This document shows positions 26,780-35,508 of a stretch of DNA of 64,000 nucleotides, in pieces (within the stretch, counting starts at the first letter, position 1; the number at the start of each line of letters is the position of its first letter). The notes beneath the pieces were generated by a model. The model saw only the letters and a program-made list of their open reading frames with translations, was not told the DNA's origin and made no database searches. Made by a program: the position numbers and the translations under genes. This stretch comes from Acidobacteriota bacterium. Lineage in GTDB: Bacteria > Acidobacteriota > Aminicenantia > Aminicenantales > Saccharicenantaceae. Location: the NCBI GenBank assembly GCA_033549365.1, contig JAWSUF010000005.1, forward strand, positions 183,847 to 247,846, given 5' to 3'.

Positions 26780-26868
26780 CGCGCCTTGCATCTGCAGCCG
26801 GTTCGACTCGCGTACAGCCCCGGCTCGGAAGCTGTGCGGACCCCTTCGGGCGTGCCGATCTTACCGCG
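26780..26868. repeat. Intergenic direct repeat, copy R3
   Basis: A shortened mosaic of R1 and R2: CGCGCCTTGCATCTGCAGCC as in R1/R2, then the R2 segment at 26814-26834, then the 27-bp R1 segment at 26841-26867. Same orientation as R1 and R2, so the FkbM gene lies between direct repeats. Confidence 0.7.
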
Positions 26869-26927
26869 TCGGCTTCGTTGCACCTTATTATCCTCAGCAA
26901 GGAGGCTTCAGCGGGGCGCAGGGATGT

Positions 26928-26933
26928 TATAAT
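26928..26933 (+). promoter_or_regulatory. Candidate -10 element for the metal-efflux operon
   Basis: TATAAT lies 20 nt before the czcC-like ATG at 26954, with AGGAGG between. No convincing -35 is present at 16-18 nt, so an activator-dependent promoter is possible. Confidence 0.35.
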
Positions 26934-26953
26934 ACGGCATTCAGGAGGCTGCG

Positions 26954-28225
26954 ATGAGAAAAGAGATCCCGATTCTGGCGGCGGTCTTGAGTCTGGCCGC
27001 TCTCGCACCCGCGCACCTCAAGTCCGGCGATGCCCCGTCCGTCCGCGGCATCTTCACTCTCGATGCCGTCGTCGCCGCGGGCCTCGAAAACAACCCGGAC
27101 CTTCAATCCAAACGCGAGGCCGTCAAGTCCCGCAAAGCGGCCTATGAGGCCTCCCGTCTCCTGCACAATCCGACGCTCGGAGTCGAGACCGGAGAAGGAC
27201 GGCCCCGATCTTCGACGGAGTCTGTTCGCATCGGCGGAGTCTCCCTGAGCCAGCCCCTCGAAAACCCGGTCAAAAGAACGCACCGCATCCGGGCCATGGA
27301 AAGCGACTGGCTGGCCGCCGAACACGACCTTCACGCCGAGGAGGCCGCTCTGGTCTCCGAAATCAAAATATTGTTCGCCCGCATCCTCCATTTTCGCCGC
27401 TTGATGGACATCGCCCGAAGCGACGCCGCCTCCCTCGACGACATGCTGTCGCTCATCCGTCGCCGCGTCGATCTCGGCGAAAGCCGGGAACTCGAAGCCC
27501 TCAAGATCGAAGTCGAGGCGCTTCGCGCCAAGAACGTCCTTCATCGCGTCGAAGTCGACCTCCAACTGGCCCGCGAGGCCCTGAACGATTTTCTCGGCGG
27601 CGTCCTCCCTCCGGAGTACGAAACGGCAGGTGACCTGGTCTATGAACCCGAAGATGTCGATGAGGCGGCGCTTCTGACCGGCGCCGTTCTCTCCCACCCG
27701 CTTGTCCTGGTCAAGGAAAGCGAAACCGCGGCCGCCCGCAATCGCTGGAGCGCGGTCCGCTGGCAACGGCTGCCCGATCCCGTCTTGTCCGGTTTCGCCG
27801 GCGAAGAGATGGACGGCCGGAAAGCTGGTTTCGGTCTGTCGTTCGAAATCCCGCTCTGGAATTTCGGATCGCGCGAAACCGCCGAAGCGGCCGGGCTCGT
27901 CCTGGCCGCCGAAAACGCCCTGCAGGCCGTCAAGATCCGGGTCGCCGCCGACATCCGGACCCGGGTCGCCGGCTTGAGGCTTACGGCCCGCACCCTGGGC
28001 CTTTTTCTCGGCGGCCTTTTGACGCAGGCCGACGAAAGCCTGCGCATCGCCGAGGTGAGCTACCGGCAGGGGGAGCTCTCTCTTCTCGATTATCTCGATT
28101 CGCGACGGACGCATCTCTCCATCCTCCGCGACTACGAGGAGGCTCTGCTCCAGTGGCAGGCCGACAAAGCCGGGCTTGAAAAAACCCTGGGAATCCGCAC
28201 GGCACGAGGAGAAACCCGACCATGA
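26954..28225 (+). CDS. czcC: TolC-family outer-membrane protein, CzcC-like
   Basis: 423 residues, signal peptide MRKEIPILAAVLSLAALAP. Two OEP repeats: FTLDAVVAAGLENNPDLQSK and, in the second half, VLSHPLVLVKESE with a long coiled-coil segment. LSLLDYLDSRRTHLSILRDY is typical of CzcC/CusC. AGGAGG is 7 nt before the ATG. It is first of a three-gene operon whose stop overlaps the adaptor gene by ATGA. With the adaptor and RND pump it forms a cation or Cu(I)/Co/Zn/Cd exporter. Confidence 0.88.
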   Translation: MRKEIPILAAVLSLAALAPAHLKSGDAPSVRGIFTLDAVVAAGLENNPDLQSKREAVKSRKAAYEASRLLHNPTLGVETGEGRPRSSTESVRIGGVSLSQPLENPVKRTHRIRAMESDWLAAEHDLHAEEAALVSEIKILFARILHFRRLMDIARSDAASLDDMLSLIRRRVDLGESRELEALKIEVEALRAKNVLHRVEVDLQLAREALNDFLGGVLPPEYETAGDLVYEPEDVDEAALLTGAVLSHPLVLVKESETAAARNRWSAVRWQRLPDPVLSGFAGEEMDGRKAGFGLSFEIPLWNFGSRETAEAAGLVLAAENALQAVKIRVAADIRTRVAGLRLTARTLGLFLGGLLTQADESLRIAEVSYRQGELSLLDYLDSRRTHLSILRDYEEALLQWQADKAGLEKTLGIRTARGETRP

Positions 28226-29445
28226 AAAACATGAAAAGCATATGGATACTCGCCGCAGCGCTGAGTCTGGCCGGCTGCGGTCCGGGCGAACGCCGGGCCG
28301 CCGCTCCGGCCGGCGATCCCGCCCATGAGGAGGCGAAGCACGACCACATTCACGTCGATGTCCCGCTCGAAAAACAGAAGGAATGGGGAATCGAAATCGG
28401 CGTTGCCTCCGAGATGACAATCCCCGTCGCGGTCCGCATGACCGGAACGGTCGGGCTGGATCTCAACCGCACCGCCCAGGTGTCCTCGCTCGCCGCCGGA
28501 ACGATCGTCTCCGTCGCGACCGACCTGGGCCGCGACGTCCGCAGGGGCCAGACCCTGGCCGTCGTCAATTCCCCCGAATTCGCCCGCGACCGCTCGGACT
28601 TTCTGCGGGCCCGGGCCCGGTTCAACCTGGCCCGGCTCGAGGTCGAGCGGGCCCGCCTGCTTGTCGCCGACAACGCCATTGAGCAGAGGGAGTTTCTGCG
28701 GCGAGAGGCGGAATTCGAGGATGCGGCCACGGAATTCGGCGTCCTGGGTTCGAAGCTCCATTCCTACGGCCTGGAACATAAGGACATAGAAGCCTGGCTC
28801 AAGGAGTGCGACGACCTGGACCGCGACGACTGGCTCTGCGAACTCGTCGATCCCAACCTGTCCGTCACATCCCCCGTTGCCGGTCGCGTCATTTTTCGCG
28901 ACGCCGTCGTCGGCGAGCGGATCGGACCCGATAAGGTTTTATTTACGGTCTCCGATCTCCGGATGCTCTGGGTCCTTCTTGACGCCTACGAAACCGACCT
29001 GCGCCATCTGCAACCCGGCGCCCGGGTTGCCGTCCGGTCGGCGGTTTTCCCCGGCCGGGAATTCGCCGGCGTCGTCCGCATCGTCGCCGACGTCATCGAC
29101 GAAAAGCTCAGGACGGCCAAGGTGCGGGCCGAGGTCGTGAACAACGAGGGCCTCCTCCGGCCCAACATGTATGTCCAGGGCGAAGTCGACGTGGAGGGCG
29201 GGGAGAGAGTCACGGCCGTGCCCTCGGAGGCCGTCCAGAATCTGGACGGCGAAAGGGTCGTATTCGTCGCCGAAAACGACGTCACGTTCGCGGTCCGGCA
29301 CGTCGAGGCCGGCGAGTCGGGAGGCGGCTGGACCGAAATCCGCAAGGGCTTGAAGCCGGGAACGCGGATTGCGGTCCGCGGCGCCTTCGCCCTGAAAACC
29401 GAGGCGGCCAAGGCCTCGTTCGCCGAGCACGGCCACGTCCACTGA
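28222..29445 (+). CDS. czcB: RND efflux periplasmic adaptor lipoprotein, CzcB-like
   Basis: 407 residues. Lipobox LAGC (Cys19). A His/Asp-rich stretch right after it (EEAKHDHIHVDV) and a His-rich C-terminus (EHGHVH) suggest metal binding, as in CzcB relatives. Lipoyl and barrel domains follow: SSLAAGTIVSVATDLGRDV, coiled coil at about 120-190, LSVTSPVAGRVIFRDAVVGE, LWVLLDAYETDL. It bridges the inner-membrane pump and the outer-membrane channel. Start by ATGA overlap with czcC. Metal specificity cannot be read from sequence alone. Confidence 0.9.
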   Translation: MKNMKSIWILAAALSLAGCGPGERRAAAPAGDPAHEEAKHDHIHVDVPLEKQKEWGIEIGVASEMTIPVAVRMTGTVGLDLNRTAQVSSLAAGTIVSVATDLGRDVRRGQTLAVVNSPEFARDRSDFLRARARFNLARLEVERARLLVADNAIEQREFLRREAEFEDAATEFGVLGSKLHSYGLEHKDIEAWLKECDDLDRDDWLCELVDPNLSVTSPVAGRVIFRDAVVGERIGPDKVLFTVSDLRMLWVLLDAYETDLRHLQPGARVAVRSAVFPGREFAGVVRIVADVIDEKLRTAKVRAEVVNNEGLLRPNMYVQGEVDVEGGERVTAVPSEAVQNLDGERVVFVAENDVTFAVRHVEAGESGGGWTEIRKGLKPGTRIAVRGAFALKTEAAKASFAEHGHVH

Positions 29446-29451
29446 GGCATC

Positions 29452-32400
29452 ATGATCGCCCGGATCATCCGTTTCTCACTGGAGCACAGGCTGTTTGTCG
29501 TGCCGGCCGCGCTGGCCGTCCTGGCCCTCGGCTATGCCTCTTACCGGCGCCTGTCCATCGATGTTTTCCCCGACGCCTCGCCGACCCTCGTCCAGGTCTT
29601 CACCGAGGCCGAGGGCATGGCCCCCGAGGAGGTGGAGCGCTTCATTTCCTACCCAATGGAGTCGGTCATGTCCGGCCTGCCCCGGGTTCAAACCATCCGC
29701 TCGGTTTCGACCTTCGCGCTGTCCATCGTCAGCGTCTATTTCGAGGACGGCGCCGACATCTACTGGGCCCGCCAACTCGTCTCTCAGAGGCTCCTCGAAG
29801 CCGTCGAGGATCTGCCCGATCAGGCCGGGCGGCCCGTGCTCGGGCCTATCGCCACCGGGCTTGGGCTGGTCTATCTCTATTACCTGGAGGGCGGAGACGC
29901 CCCGCTCATCGACGTCCGCACGTCCCAGGACTGGATCGTCCGCTTCGAGCTCAAGGCCGTGCCCGAAGTCACAGAAGTTTTGAGCTTCGGCGGTGATGTC
30001 AAGCAGTTCCACATTCTCGTCGATCCCGACGCTCTGCTGAAATACGGCCTGCAGTTGTCCGAGGTCGCTGATGCCGTCCGGAGCAACAACCGGAACGTGG
30101 GGGCGAGCTTCATCACCCGCGGGCCCGAGGAGTACGTCGTCCGCAGCCTGGGCCTCGTCGGCGGATTGGACGATCTCGGCCGGATCGTCGTTTCGGCCGA
30201 GGGCGGGACGCCCGTCTATCTCCGCGACGTCGCCGAGGTCCGGATTCTCCCGGCCATAAAAAGGGGCGAGGCGCTCGTCGACGGCAAGGGCCCGCGCGTG
30301 ACGGGCATGGTCCTCAAGCTCTTCGGCGCCAACACGGCCCGCCTCATCGAAAGCATCGAAAACCGGGTGGCCGAAATCAACCGCATCCTTCCCCCCGGCA
30401 TGGAAATCGTGCCGTTCTACAATCAGGCCGGCCTGGTCCGGAAATGTTTCGAGACGGTTTCGAACAATCTCATCCTGGGCATGCTGCTCGTCGTTGTCGT
30501 ACTGTTCGTGTTCATGGGCGAGCTGAGGACGGCGGTCACGGCCGTATTGGCCCTGCCGTTTTCCATTCTCTTCGCCTTCATCGGGATGCATTTGTTGCGC
30601 CTGCCGGCCGACCTCATGTCTTTCGGGGGTCTGGCCGTGGCCATCGGCCTGCTTGTCGATGCGGCCATCATCTTCGTCGAAAACGCCCACAGCCGCCTGC
30701 AGTCGGAGACGGGCGACCGGGCCGCGGTCATTCTGGACGCCGGGCGCGAAGTGGCCCGGCCGCTCTTTTTCGCCGTGGCCATCATCATCCTCGTTTTTCT
30801 GCCGATCTTTACGCTGACGGGGGTCGAGGGCGTGATGTTCCGGCCGATGGGGGTCACGGTATCGACGGCCATGGCCGGATCACTTCTTTTCACGCTGGCC
30901 GTTGCGCCGGCGCTGGCGTTCATCATTCTGAAGAGGAAGCGGGGCGAGGTGCGGGAGCCGGCCGTTTTGAGGGCGGTGAAGAAGGCCTACATGCCGTTTT
31001 TCGAATCCTGCCGGCGGCGGAAACGGATGGTCTTTGTTGTGACGGCGGCGGTTTTCGCGGCGGGGGCGGTGTTGTTTCCTTTTCTGGGGCGGGAGTATAT
31101 CCCGACCCTCGAGGAGGGCACGCTGCTTCTGATGGCTACCCTGGATCCGAATATCAGTCTCGAACAATCGGTGGAACTGGCGACGGCCATGGAGAAGGAA
31201 ATCCTGACCGTTCCTGGCGTCGGCGGAGTGCTGACGCAGATCGGGCGGGGGGATGTCGGGTCACACGCCCATTTCGTGAACGACGTGAAGATGTATATCG
31301 CGGCGGAAAGGGGAAAGGCGCGAAGCCGCGAGGAGCTGTCCGAGGAGATCGGGTGGCGCCTCGAGCGTTTTCCCGGGGTTGCGGTCAACCTGACCCAGCC
31401 CATCGCTCATAATCTTGACGAGCTCGTGACCGGGGTCAAAGCGCAGGTTGCGGTCAAGATCTACGGCGAGGACTTCGATGTGCTCCGGCAGGCGGCGGCG
31501 CAGATCCAGGAGATTCTCGAGCACGTCCCGGGCGGCCGGGATGTCCAGGTGGAGCAGTTTACGGGGCAGAATCATATCAGCGTTGTTCTGGACCGGGAGG
31601 CGGTGGCCCGCTACGGCCTCAATATCCGGGAGATTCAGGAGACCGTCGAGGCGGCGGTCGGCGGCGTCGTGCTCGGCCATGTCTACGAGGAGCAGAGGAA
31701 ATTCGACATTTTCCTGCGCTATGCCGACCGCTATCGGAGCGATGTCGAAAGCATCGGCGGGCTGCTTATCGGTCTGCCGGGGGAAGGGGGAGGGCGAATT
31801 CCCCTGAGGGCGCTGGCCGAGATCCGGGAGGGCGTGGGACCGCGCCAGATCCAGCGCGAAAACAACCGCCGGTTCATCACGGTGCAGGCCAACGTCCGGG
31901 GCCGGGACATCGGCCGGTTCGTGGCCGAGGCGCAGCGGCTGGTCGAGGACCGGGTCAAGACGCCGCCCGGATATGCGGTGGCCTGGGGAGGGCAGTTCGA
32001 GCTGCAGCAGAAGGCCAACCGCAGGCTGATGGTCGTCATGCCGATCACGCTGGCTCTCGTGGCGCTTCTTTTGTTTGCGGCCTTTTCGTCGTTCCGCGAG
32101 GTTCTGGTGATCATGATCAACATCCCGTTGGCGCTGACGGGCGGGGTGCTCGCGCTGAAGATCGCGGGGGCGTATCTCAGTGTTCCCGCATCGATCGGCT
32201 TCATCGCCGTCTTCGGCATCGCCCTGCAGGACGGGCTGGTTTTGATGTCGCACTTCAAGCATCTGGAGGGGCGGATGCGCCGGAGCGAGGCCGTGCTGCG
32301 GGGCGTCGAGGCCAGGATCCGTCCGGTGCTGATGACCACGCTGACCACGATTTTCGGGCTGCTGCCGCTTCTTGTAGCGACGGGCGTCGGCGCCGAGATT

Positions 32401-32520
32401 CAGCGGCCACTGGCCACCGTGGTCGTCGGGGGGCTTGCGACCTCAACCCTCGTGACACTCCTCGTCCTCCCTCTTGTTTATGAGGCTGCTTGGCTTTGGA
32501 AAACCAAAGATAATAAATAA
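29452..32520 (+). CDS. czcA: Heavy-metal efflux RND transporter, CzcA family
   Basis: 1022 residues, full RND layout: helix 1 (FVVPAALAVLALGYASY), first periplasmic loop beginning LSIDVFPDASPTLVQVFTEA, and TM4 with the proton-relay stretch VAIGLLVDAAIIFVENAHSR. The second half carries the long loop and helices 7-12. This is a proton-driven metal exporter of the HME group. It starts 6 nt after czcB. The last codons (AAWLWKTKDNK and stop) lie in a stretch containing a CTTTGG-AAAA-CCAAAG hairpin and resemble the element-derived tail at 48053, so the true C-terminus may have been rewritten. Confidence 0.95.
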   Translation: MIARIIRFSLEHRLFVVPAALAVLALGYASYRRLSIDVFPDASPTLVQVFTEAEGMAPEEVERFISYPMESVMSGLPRVQTIRSVSTFALSIVSVYFEDGADIYWARQLVSQRLLEAVEDLPDQAGRPVLGPIATGLGLVYLYYLEGGDAPLIDVRTSQDWIVRFELKAVPEVTEVLSFGGDVKQFHILVDPDALLKYGLQLSEVADAVRSNNRNVGASFITRGPEEYVVRSLGLVGGLDDLGRIVVSAEGGTPVYLRDVAEVRILPAIKRGEALVDGKGPRVTGMVLKLFGANTARLIESIENRVAEINRILPPGMEIVPFYNQAGLVRKCFETVSNNLILGMLLVVVVLFVFMGELRTAVTAVLALPFSILFAFIGMHLLRLPADLMSFGGLAVAIGLLVDAAIIFVENAHSRLQSETGDRAAVILDAGREVARPLFFAVAIIILVFLPIFTLTGVEGVMFRPMGVTVSTAMAGSLLFTLAVAPALAFIILKRKRGEVREPAVLRAVKKAYMPFFESCRRRKRMVFVVTAAVFAAGAVLFPFLGREYIPTLEEGTLLLMATLDPNISLEQSVELATAMEKEILTVPGVGGVLTQIGRGDVGSHAHFVNDVKMYIAAERGKARSREELSEEIGWRLERFPGVAVNLTQPIAHNLDELVTGVKAQVAVKIYGEDFDVLRQAAAQIQEILEHVPGGRDVQVEQFTGQNHISVVLDREAVARYGLNIREIQETVEAAVGGVVLGHVYEEQRKFDIFLRYADRYRSDVESIGGLLIGLPGEGGGRIPLRALAEIREGVGPRQIQRENNRRFITVQANVRGRDIGRFVAEAQRLVEDRVKTPPGYAVAWGGQFELQQKANRRLMVVMPITLALVALLLFAAFSSFREVLVIMINIPLALTGGVLALKIAGAYLSVPASIGFIAVFGIALQDGLVLMSHFKHLEGRMRRSEAVLRGVEARIRPVLMTTLTTIFGLLPLLVATGVGAEIQRPLATVVVGGLATSTLVTLLVLPLVYEAAWLWKTKDNK

Positions 32521-32651
32521 ATTAGAAAAATTCATCAGTTTAGAATAATCTGTCTTTCTATGGGCCTTTGATGAGGTTGCTTGGCTTTAATGAAAGAGAC
32601 AAAATGGGGCAGGATTGGTATTATAGAAATGAAATTCGGGAGACCCTCAAG

Positions 32652-33320
32652 ATGAAAGCAATTTCAATATCAGCGCTTTTCGCAATTGCTCTTCTGGTGA
32701 CGCTCGGCACGTCCTGCGCCAGGCGGCCCGCCGGGACGATCATCCTTTGCGCCGGGGATAGCATCACCGAGCACGGCTATCCGCGTTTTCTGAATCGCAT
32801 GTTGAGATCCGAGGGGAAAACGGTGCGCGTCATCAACGAGGGAAAAAGCGGGCACACGAGCGGCGAATACCTGGCCTTCATGCGCCGAGAGCTTCCCCGC
32901 CTCAAAGCCGTGCGTCCGGATGTCGTCCTCCTTCAACTCGGAACGAACGACATCCGGATGGACGGCGATCACACGCCGCTTGAGGCTTTCGAACGCAACA
33001 TGAGGGCCATCCTCGACCTCTTCGCCGAGTTCCGGTCGAGAGCGGGGAGGCCGCCGGCGATCTTTTTGGGAACGATTCCGCATGTTCCCGAAGGCACGTC
33101 CTGGCCGTTCACATCGGAATCCGGGCCCCGGGTCGAGGGAGAGATCAACCCGGCCCTGCGCGCCCTGGCCGTCGAGCGGGGCCTGACGCTTGTCGACAAT
33201 CACGCCGTGTTCGCCGAGCGCCCCGAGCTCCTGCGCCCGGCTGACGTTCACCCCACCCCCGAAGGCGACCGCGCCCTCGCCGTCTCTTGGAACGCTGCTT
33301 TGGCTGCTGGATATTACTGA
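32652..33320 (+). CDS. SGNH/GDSL-family hydrolase lipoprotein
   Basis: 222 residues. Signal peptide with lipobox GTSC (Cys22). Block I CAGDSITEHGYP has catalytic Ser37; GKSGHTSGEYL, LLQLGTNDIRMD and ADVHPTPEGD (Asp198, His200) complete the SGNH set. Likely an esterase or acetylhydrolase acting outside the inner membrane, perhaps on polysaccharide acetyl groups given the following EPS genes. The start MKAISISALF has GGGAG upstream; the frame is open to 32568. The last residues AALAAGYY and stop are encoded by palindromic element B. Confidence 0.85.
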   Translation: MKAISISALFAIALLVTLGTSCARRPAGTIILCAGDSITEHGYPRFLNRMLRSEGKTVRVINEGKSGHTSGEYLAFMRRELPRLKAVRPDVVLLQLGTNDIRMDGDHTPLEAFERNMRAILDLFAEFRSRAGRPPAIFLGTIPHVPEGTSWPFTSESGPRVEGEINPALRALAVERGLTLVDNHAVFAERPELLRPADVHPTPEGDRALAVSWNAALAAGYY

Positions 33321-33410
33321 TTATAAATAAAATACAAAAAAACTCCCCCCAAAAAGACCCTTTTTAGCTGTAATTCTTTTGTTATCTGTAATATCCAGCA
33401 GCCAAAGCAG
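33295..33410. repeat. REP-like palindromic element copy B
   Basis: 116 bp with a perfect 23-bp terminal inverted repeat (33295-33317 and 33388-33410, outer part CTGCTTTGGCTGCTGGAT). Its core is oriented opposite to copies C, D and E. It lies between convergent genes, and both end inside it with LAAGYY tails. The most symmetrical copy. Confidence 0.92.
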
Positions 33411-34365
33411 AGCGCCAGAAGGAGAGGAGGTTGGAGAGGGTGCGCTCCAGGGGGATTTCCGGCCCCCAACCCGTCTCGCGGCGGATCTTGGCGTTTGATC
33501 CAACCAGTAGAGGAACATCGATTTTCCGGAGTTTCGCCGAATCGACCTCGACGCCGATCGTCATCCCGGGACCCGGCAGTGCGGCCTGCCGCAGCAGCAT
33601 CTCCATGATCTCGCGCAGCGCAACCGCCCGTCCCGAGCACACGTTATAGATCTCCCCGGCCCGCCCTTTTTCCAAAAGCATCCGATAAGCCCGGACGATG
33701 TCGCGCACATCGCTGAAATCGCGCCGTACATCCAGGTTGCCGACGGCGATCACCGGCTCGCTTTCCCCCCTCTCGATCCGGACGATCTGCCTTGCCCAAT
33801 CCGAGCACACAAAGTCCTCGGTCTGACCCGGCCCGGTATGGGGAAACGGCCGCACGATGACGGCACCGATCCGATCCGCCTCGGCGTAAAACCGGGCCAG
33901 CATTTCCCCGGCCGCTTTCGTATAAGCGTAGGGGTTGACCGCATGGGCCGGCTCGTCCTCCGTCAGTATCTTGCCCTTCTCCGTGACGATGCCGTAAACG
34001 TCCGATGAGCTCACATAAAGCACCCGGCATTCCGGCACATGCCGCCGGACTGATTCGAACAGGTTGAAGGTCCCGGTCAGATTCGTGTCGAAGGTCTCCT
34101 CGCGCCGCTCCCACGATGCCCCCACATTGGAAACCGCCGCCAGATGGAAGACCCACTCGGGCTTGACCTCCCGCACAAAGCCGTCGAGATCGCGCCGGTC
34201 TCTCAAATCCAGCCGGACGATGTTCCCGACACCCTCCGCCGGCGCCTCGGGAAAGGACGTCCCCGCCATCTCGAACGTCCCGCCGTCCAGCTCCCTCATC
34301 AAATGGCGGCCGACAAACCCGGTCGCTCCGGTCATGAGAACGCGCGTTTTCGTTGTCGCCGCCAC
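33382..34365 (-). CDS. NAD-dependent epimerase/reductase, GDP-6-deoxy-D-mannose reductase-like
   Basis: 327-residue extended SDR: VLMTGATGFVGRHL (nucleotide fold), FHLAAVSNV, and catalytic SSSDVYG plus YAYTKAAGE (Ser/Tyr-x3-Lys). Paired in an operon with GDP-mannose 4,6-dehydratase 42 nt upstream, so it probably reduces GDP-4-keto-6-deoxymannose to GDP-D-rhamnose or GDP-6-deoxytalose. It could instead be an epimerase of that intermediate. The start is GTG at 34365, AGGTGAC upstream. Its end (SALAAGYYR and stop) is supplied by element B, read on the minus strand. Confidence 0.78.
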   Translation of the reverse strand: MAATTKTRVLMTGATGFVGRHLMRELDGGTFEMAGTSFPEAPAEGVGNIVRLDLRDRRDLDGFVREVKPEWVFHLAAVSNVGASWERREETFDTNLTGTFNLFESVRRHVPECRVLYVSSSDVYGIVTEKGKILTEDEPAHAVNPYAYTKAAGEMLARFYAEADRIGAVIVRPFPHTGPGQTEDFVCSDWARQIVRIERGESEPVIAVGNLDVRRDFSDVRDIVRAYRMLLEKGRAGEIYNVCSGRAVALREIMEMLLRQAALPGPGMTIGVEVDSAKLRKIDVPLLVGSNAKIRRETGWGPEIPLERTLSNLLSFWRSALAAGYYR

Positions 34366-34407
34366 GACGTCACCTCGTCCCGGCGCTAGAGGGCATGTGC
34401 CTTCGCT

Positions 34408-35364
34408 TCAAACGATCCCCCGCCAGTAATCGAGCAGATCCTCCAGCGTTTTCTCGAAGGGAATGATCGGCTTCCAACCGGTCGCTGCCTGGAATTTCGA
34501 GGCATCCGCAAGCAGAATGGGAACGTCCGACGGCCGCAGCCTGTCCGGGTCGGTCCGGACTTCGAGCTTGGTCTTCGTCAACCCGAGCAGGATGTCCAGA
34601 ACCTGCCGCACGGTCCAGGCCCGTTCCGATCCGATGTTATAGACCTCTCCCGCCTCGCATTTCTCAAGCCCCAGCCAGTAAGCCCGCACCATGTCCCGGA
34701 CGTCCGTGAAATCGCGCCGGGCATCGAGGTTCCCGACGTGAATCACGGGCTCGCGCCGCCCATTCTCCGCCTCGGCGACCTGTTTCGCGAAACTCGACGT
34801 CACGAAGACATCGCCCCGCCGCGGTCCGGTGTGGTTGAAGCCCCGCGTCCGGACGACGTGCAGCCCGTAACTCTTGAAATATTGATAGCCGAGAAGATCC
34901 TGGGCCACCTTGCTCACCGCATACGGGCTCAGCGGCCGCAGCGGGTTGGTTTCCTTCATCGGGGTTTCGTTCTCATTGACGTGTCCGTACTCCTCGCTGG
35001 ACCCGGCGATCTGGATGCGCGCTTCCGGCGCCGCCGTCCGCATGGCCTCGAGCAGGTTGATCTGCCCCACGGCGTTGATGGCGAAGGTCTCGGCCGGAAG
35101 TTTCCAGGACGCCGGCACAAAGCTCTGCGCCGCCAGGTGAAAGATGCGCTCCGGCCGGACTTCGGACAGCACCGCGGTCAGCGAGACGAGATCCTTGATA
35201 TCCGCCTCGTGAAGCCGGATGCGGTTGCGGATGCCGAGGATGTTGTCCATGCGGCTCCGCCAGCGCACGATGCCGTGAACCCCGGCCTCCGGGTGGTGTT
35301 CGAGGATGTATTCGGCCAGATGGCTTCCGGCGAAACCCGTGATGCCGGTGATGAGAATATTCAT
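34408..35364 (-). CDS. gmd: GDP-mannose 4,6-dehydratase
   Basis: 318-residue SDR: NILITGITGFAGSHLAEYIL, HEADIKDLVSL, FHLAAQSFVPASW, catalytic SSEEYG and YAVSKVAQ, FNHTGPRRGDVFVTSSF. Matches the Gmd group (converts GDP-D-mannose to GDP-4-keto-6-deoxy-D-mannose). It is first in a two-gene minus operon with the reductase and has its own promoter (35403-35431). It supplies a deoxyhexose for the adjacent polysaccharide genes, which are divergent. Confidence 0.85.
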   Translation of the reverse strand: MNILITGITGFAGSHLAEYILEHHPEAGVHGIVRWRSRMDNILGIRNRIRLHEADIKDLVSLTAVLSEVRPERIFHLAAQSFVPASWKLPAETFAINAVGQINLLEAMRTAAPEARIQIAGSSEEYGHVNENETPMKETNPLRPLSPYAVSKVAQDLLGYQYFKSYGLHVVRTRGFNHTGPRRGDVFVTSSFAKQVAEAENGRREPVIHVGNLDARRDFTDVRDMVRAYWLGLEKCEAGEVYNIGSERAWTVRQVLDILLGLTKTKLEVRTDPDRLRPSDVPILLADASKFQAATGWKPIIPFEKTLEDLLDYWRGIV

Positions 35365-35402
35365 GGCGTCTCCTGTTTTTTCCGCAGTATCGATGTCCCG
35401 GT

Positions 35403-35431
35403 ATTATAATCAGACCTTCCCGGGATCGCAA
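35403..35431 (-). promoter_or_regulatory. Candidate sigma70-type promoter for gmd
   Basis: On the minus strand TTGCGA (35426-35431), 17-nt spacer, then perfect TATAAT (35403-35408). Predicted start near 35396, about 30 nt before the ATG. Confidence 0.5.
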
Positions 35432-35467
35432 GGTCCGCCCCGGGGCCCCCCCGCGGCCACCGTAAAA

Positions 35468-35497
35468 TTGACAGATTTGCGGCATGTGTGGTATGAC
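35468..35497 (+). promoter_or_regulatory. Candidate sigma70-type promoter for the wzz-like operon
   Basis: Perfect TTGACA (35468-35473), 18-nt spacer, TATGAC (35492-35497). Initiation would be close to 35504, only about 5 nt before the ATG at 35509, and no Shine-Dalgarno exists, so the first mRNA could be nearly leaderless. Confidence 0.45.
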
Positions 35498-35508
35498 CAT
35501 GAAACCCC

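Noticed and set aside
25500..26900. Integron attC array or CRISPR
   Set aside because: Only two full and one mosaic repeat copies, no integrase, no regular spacers.
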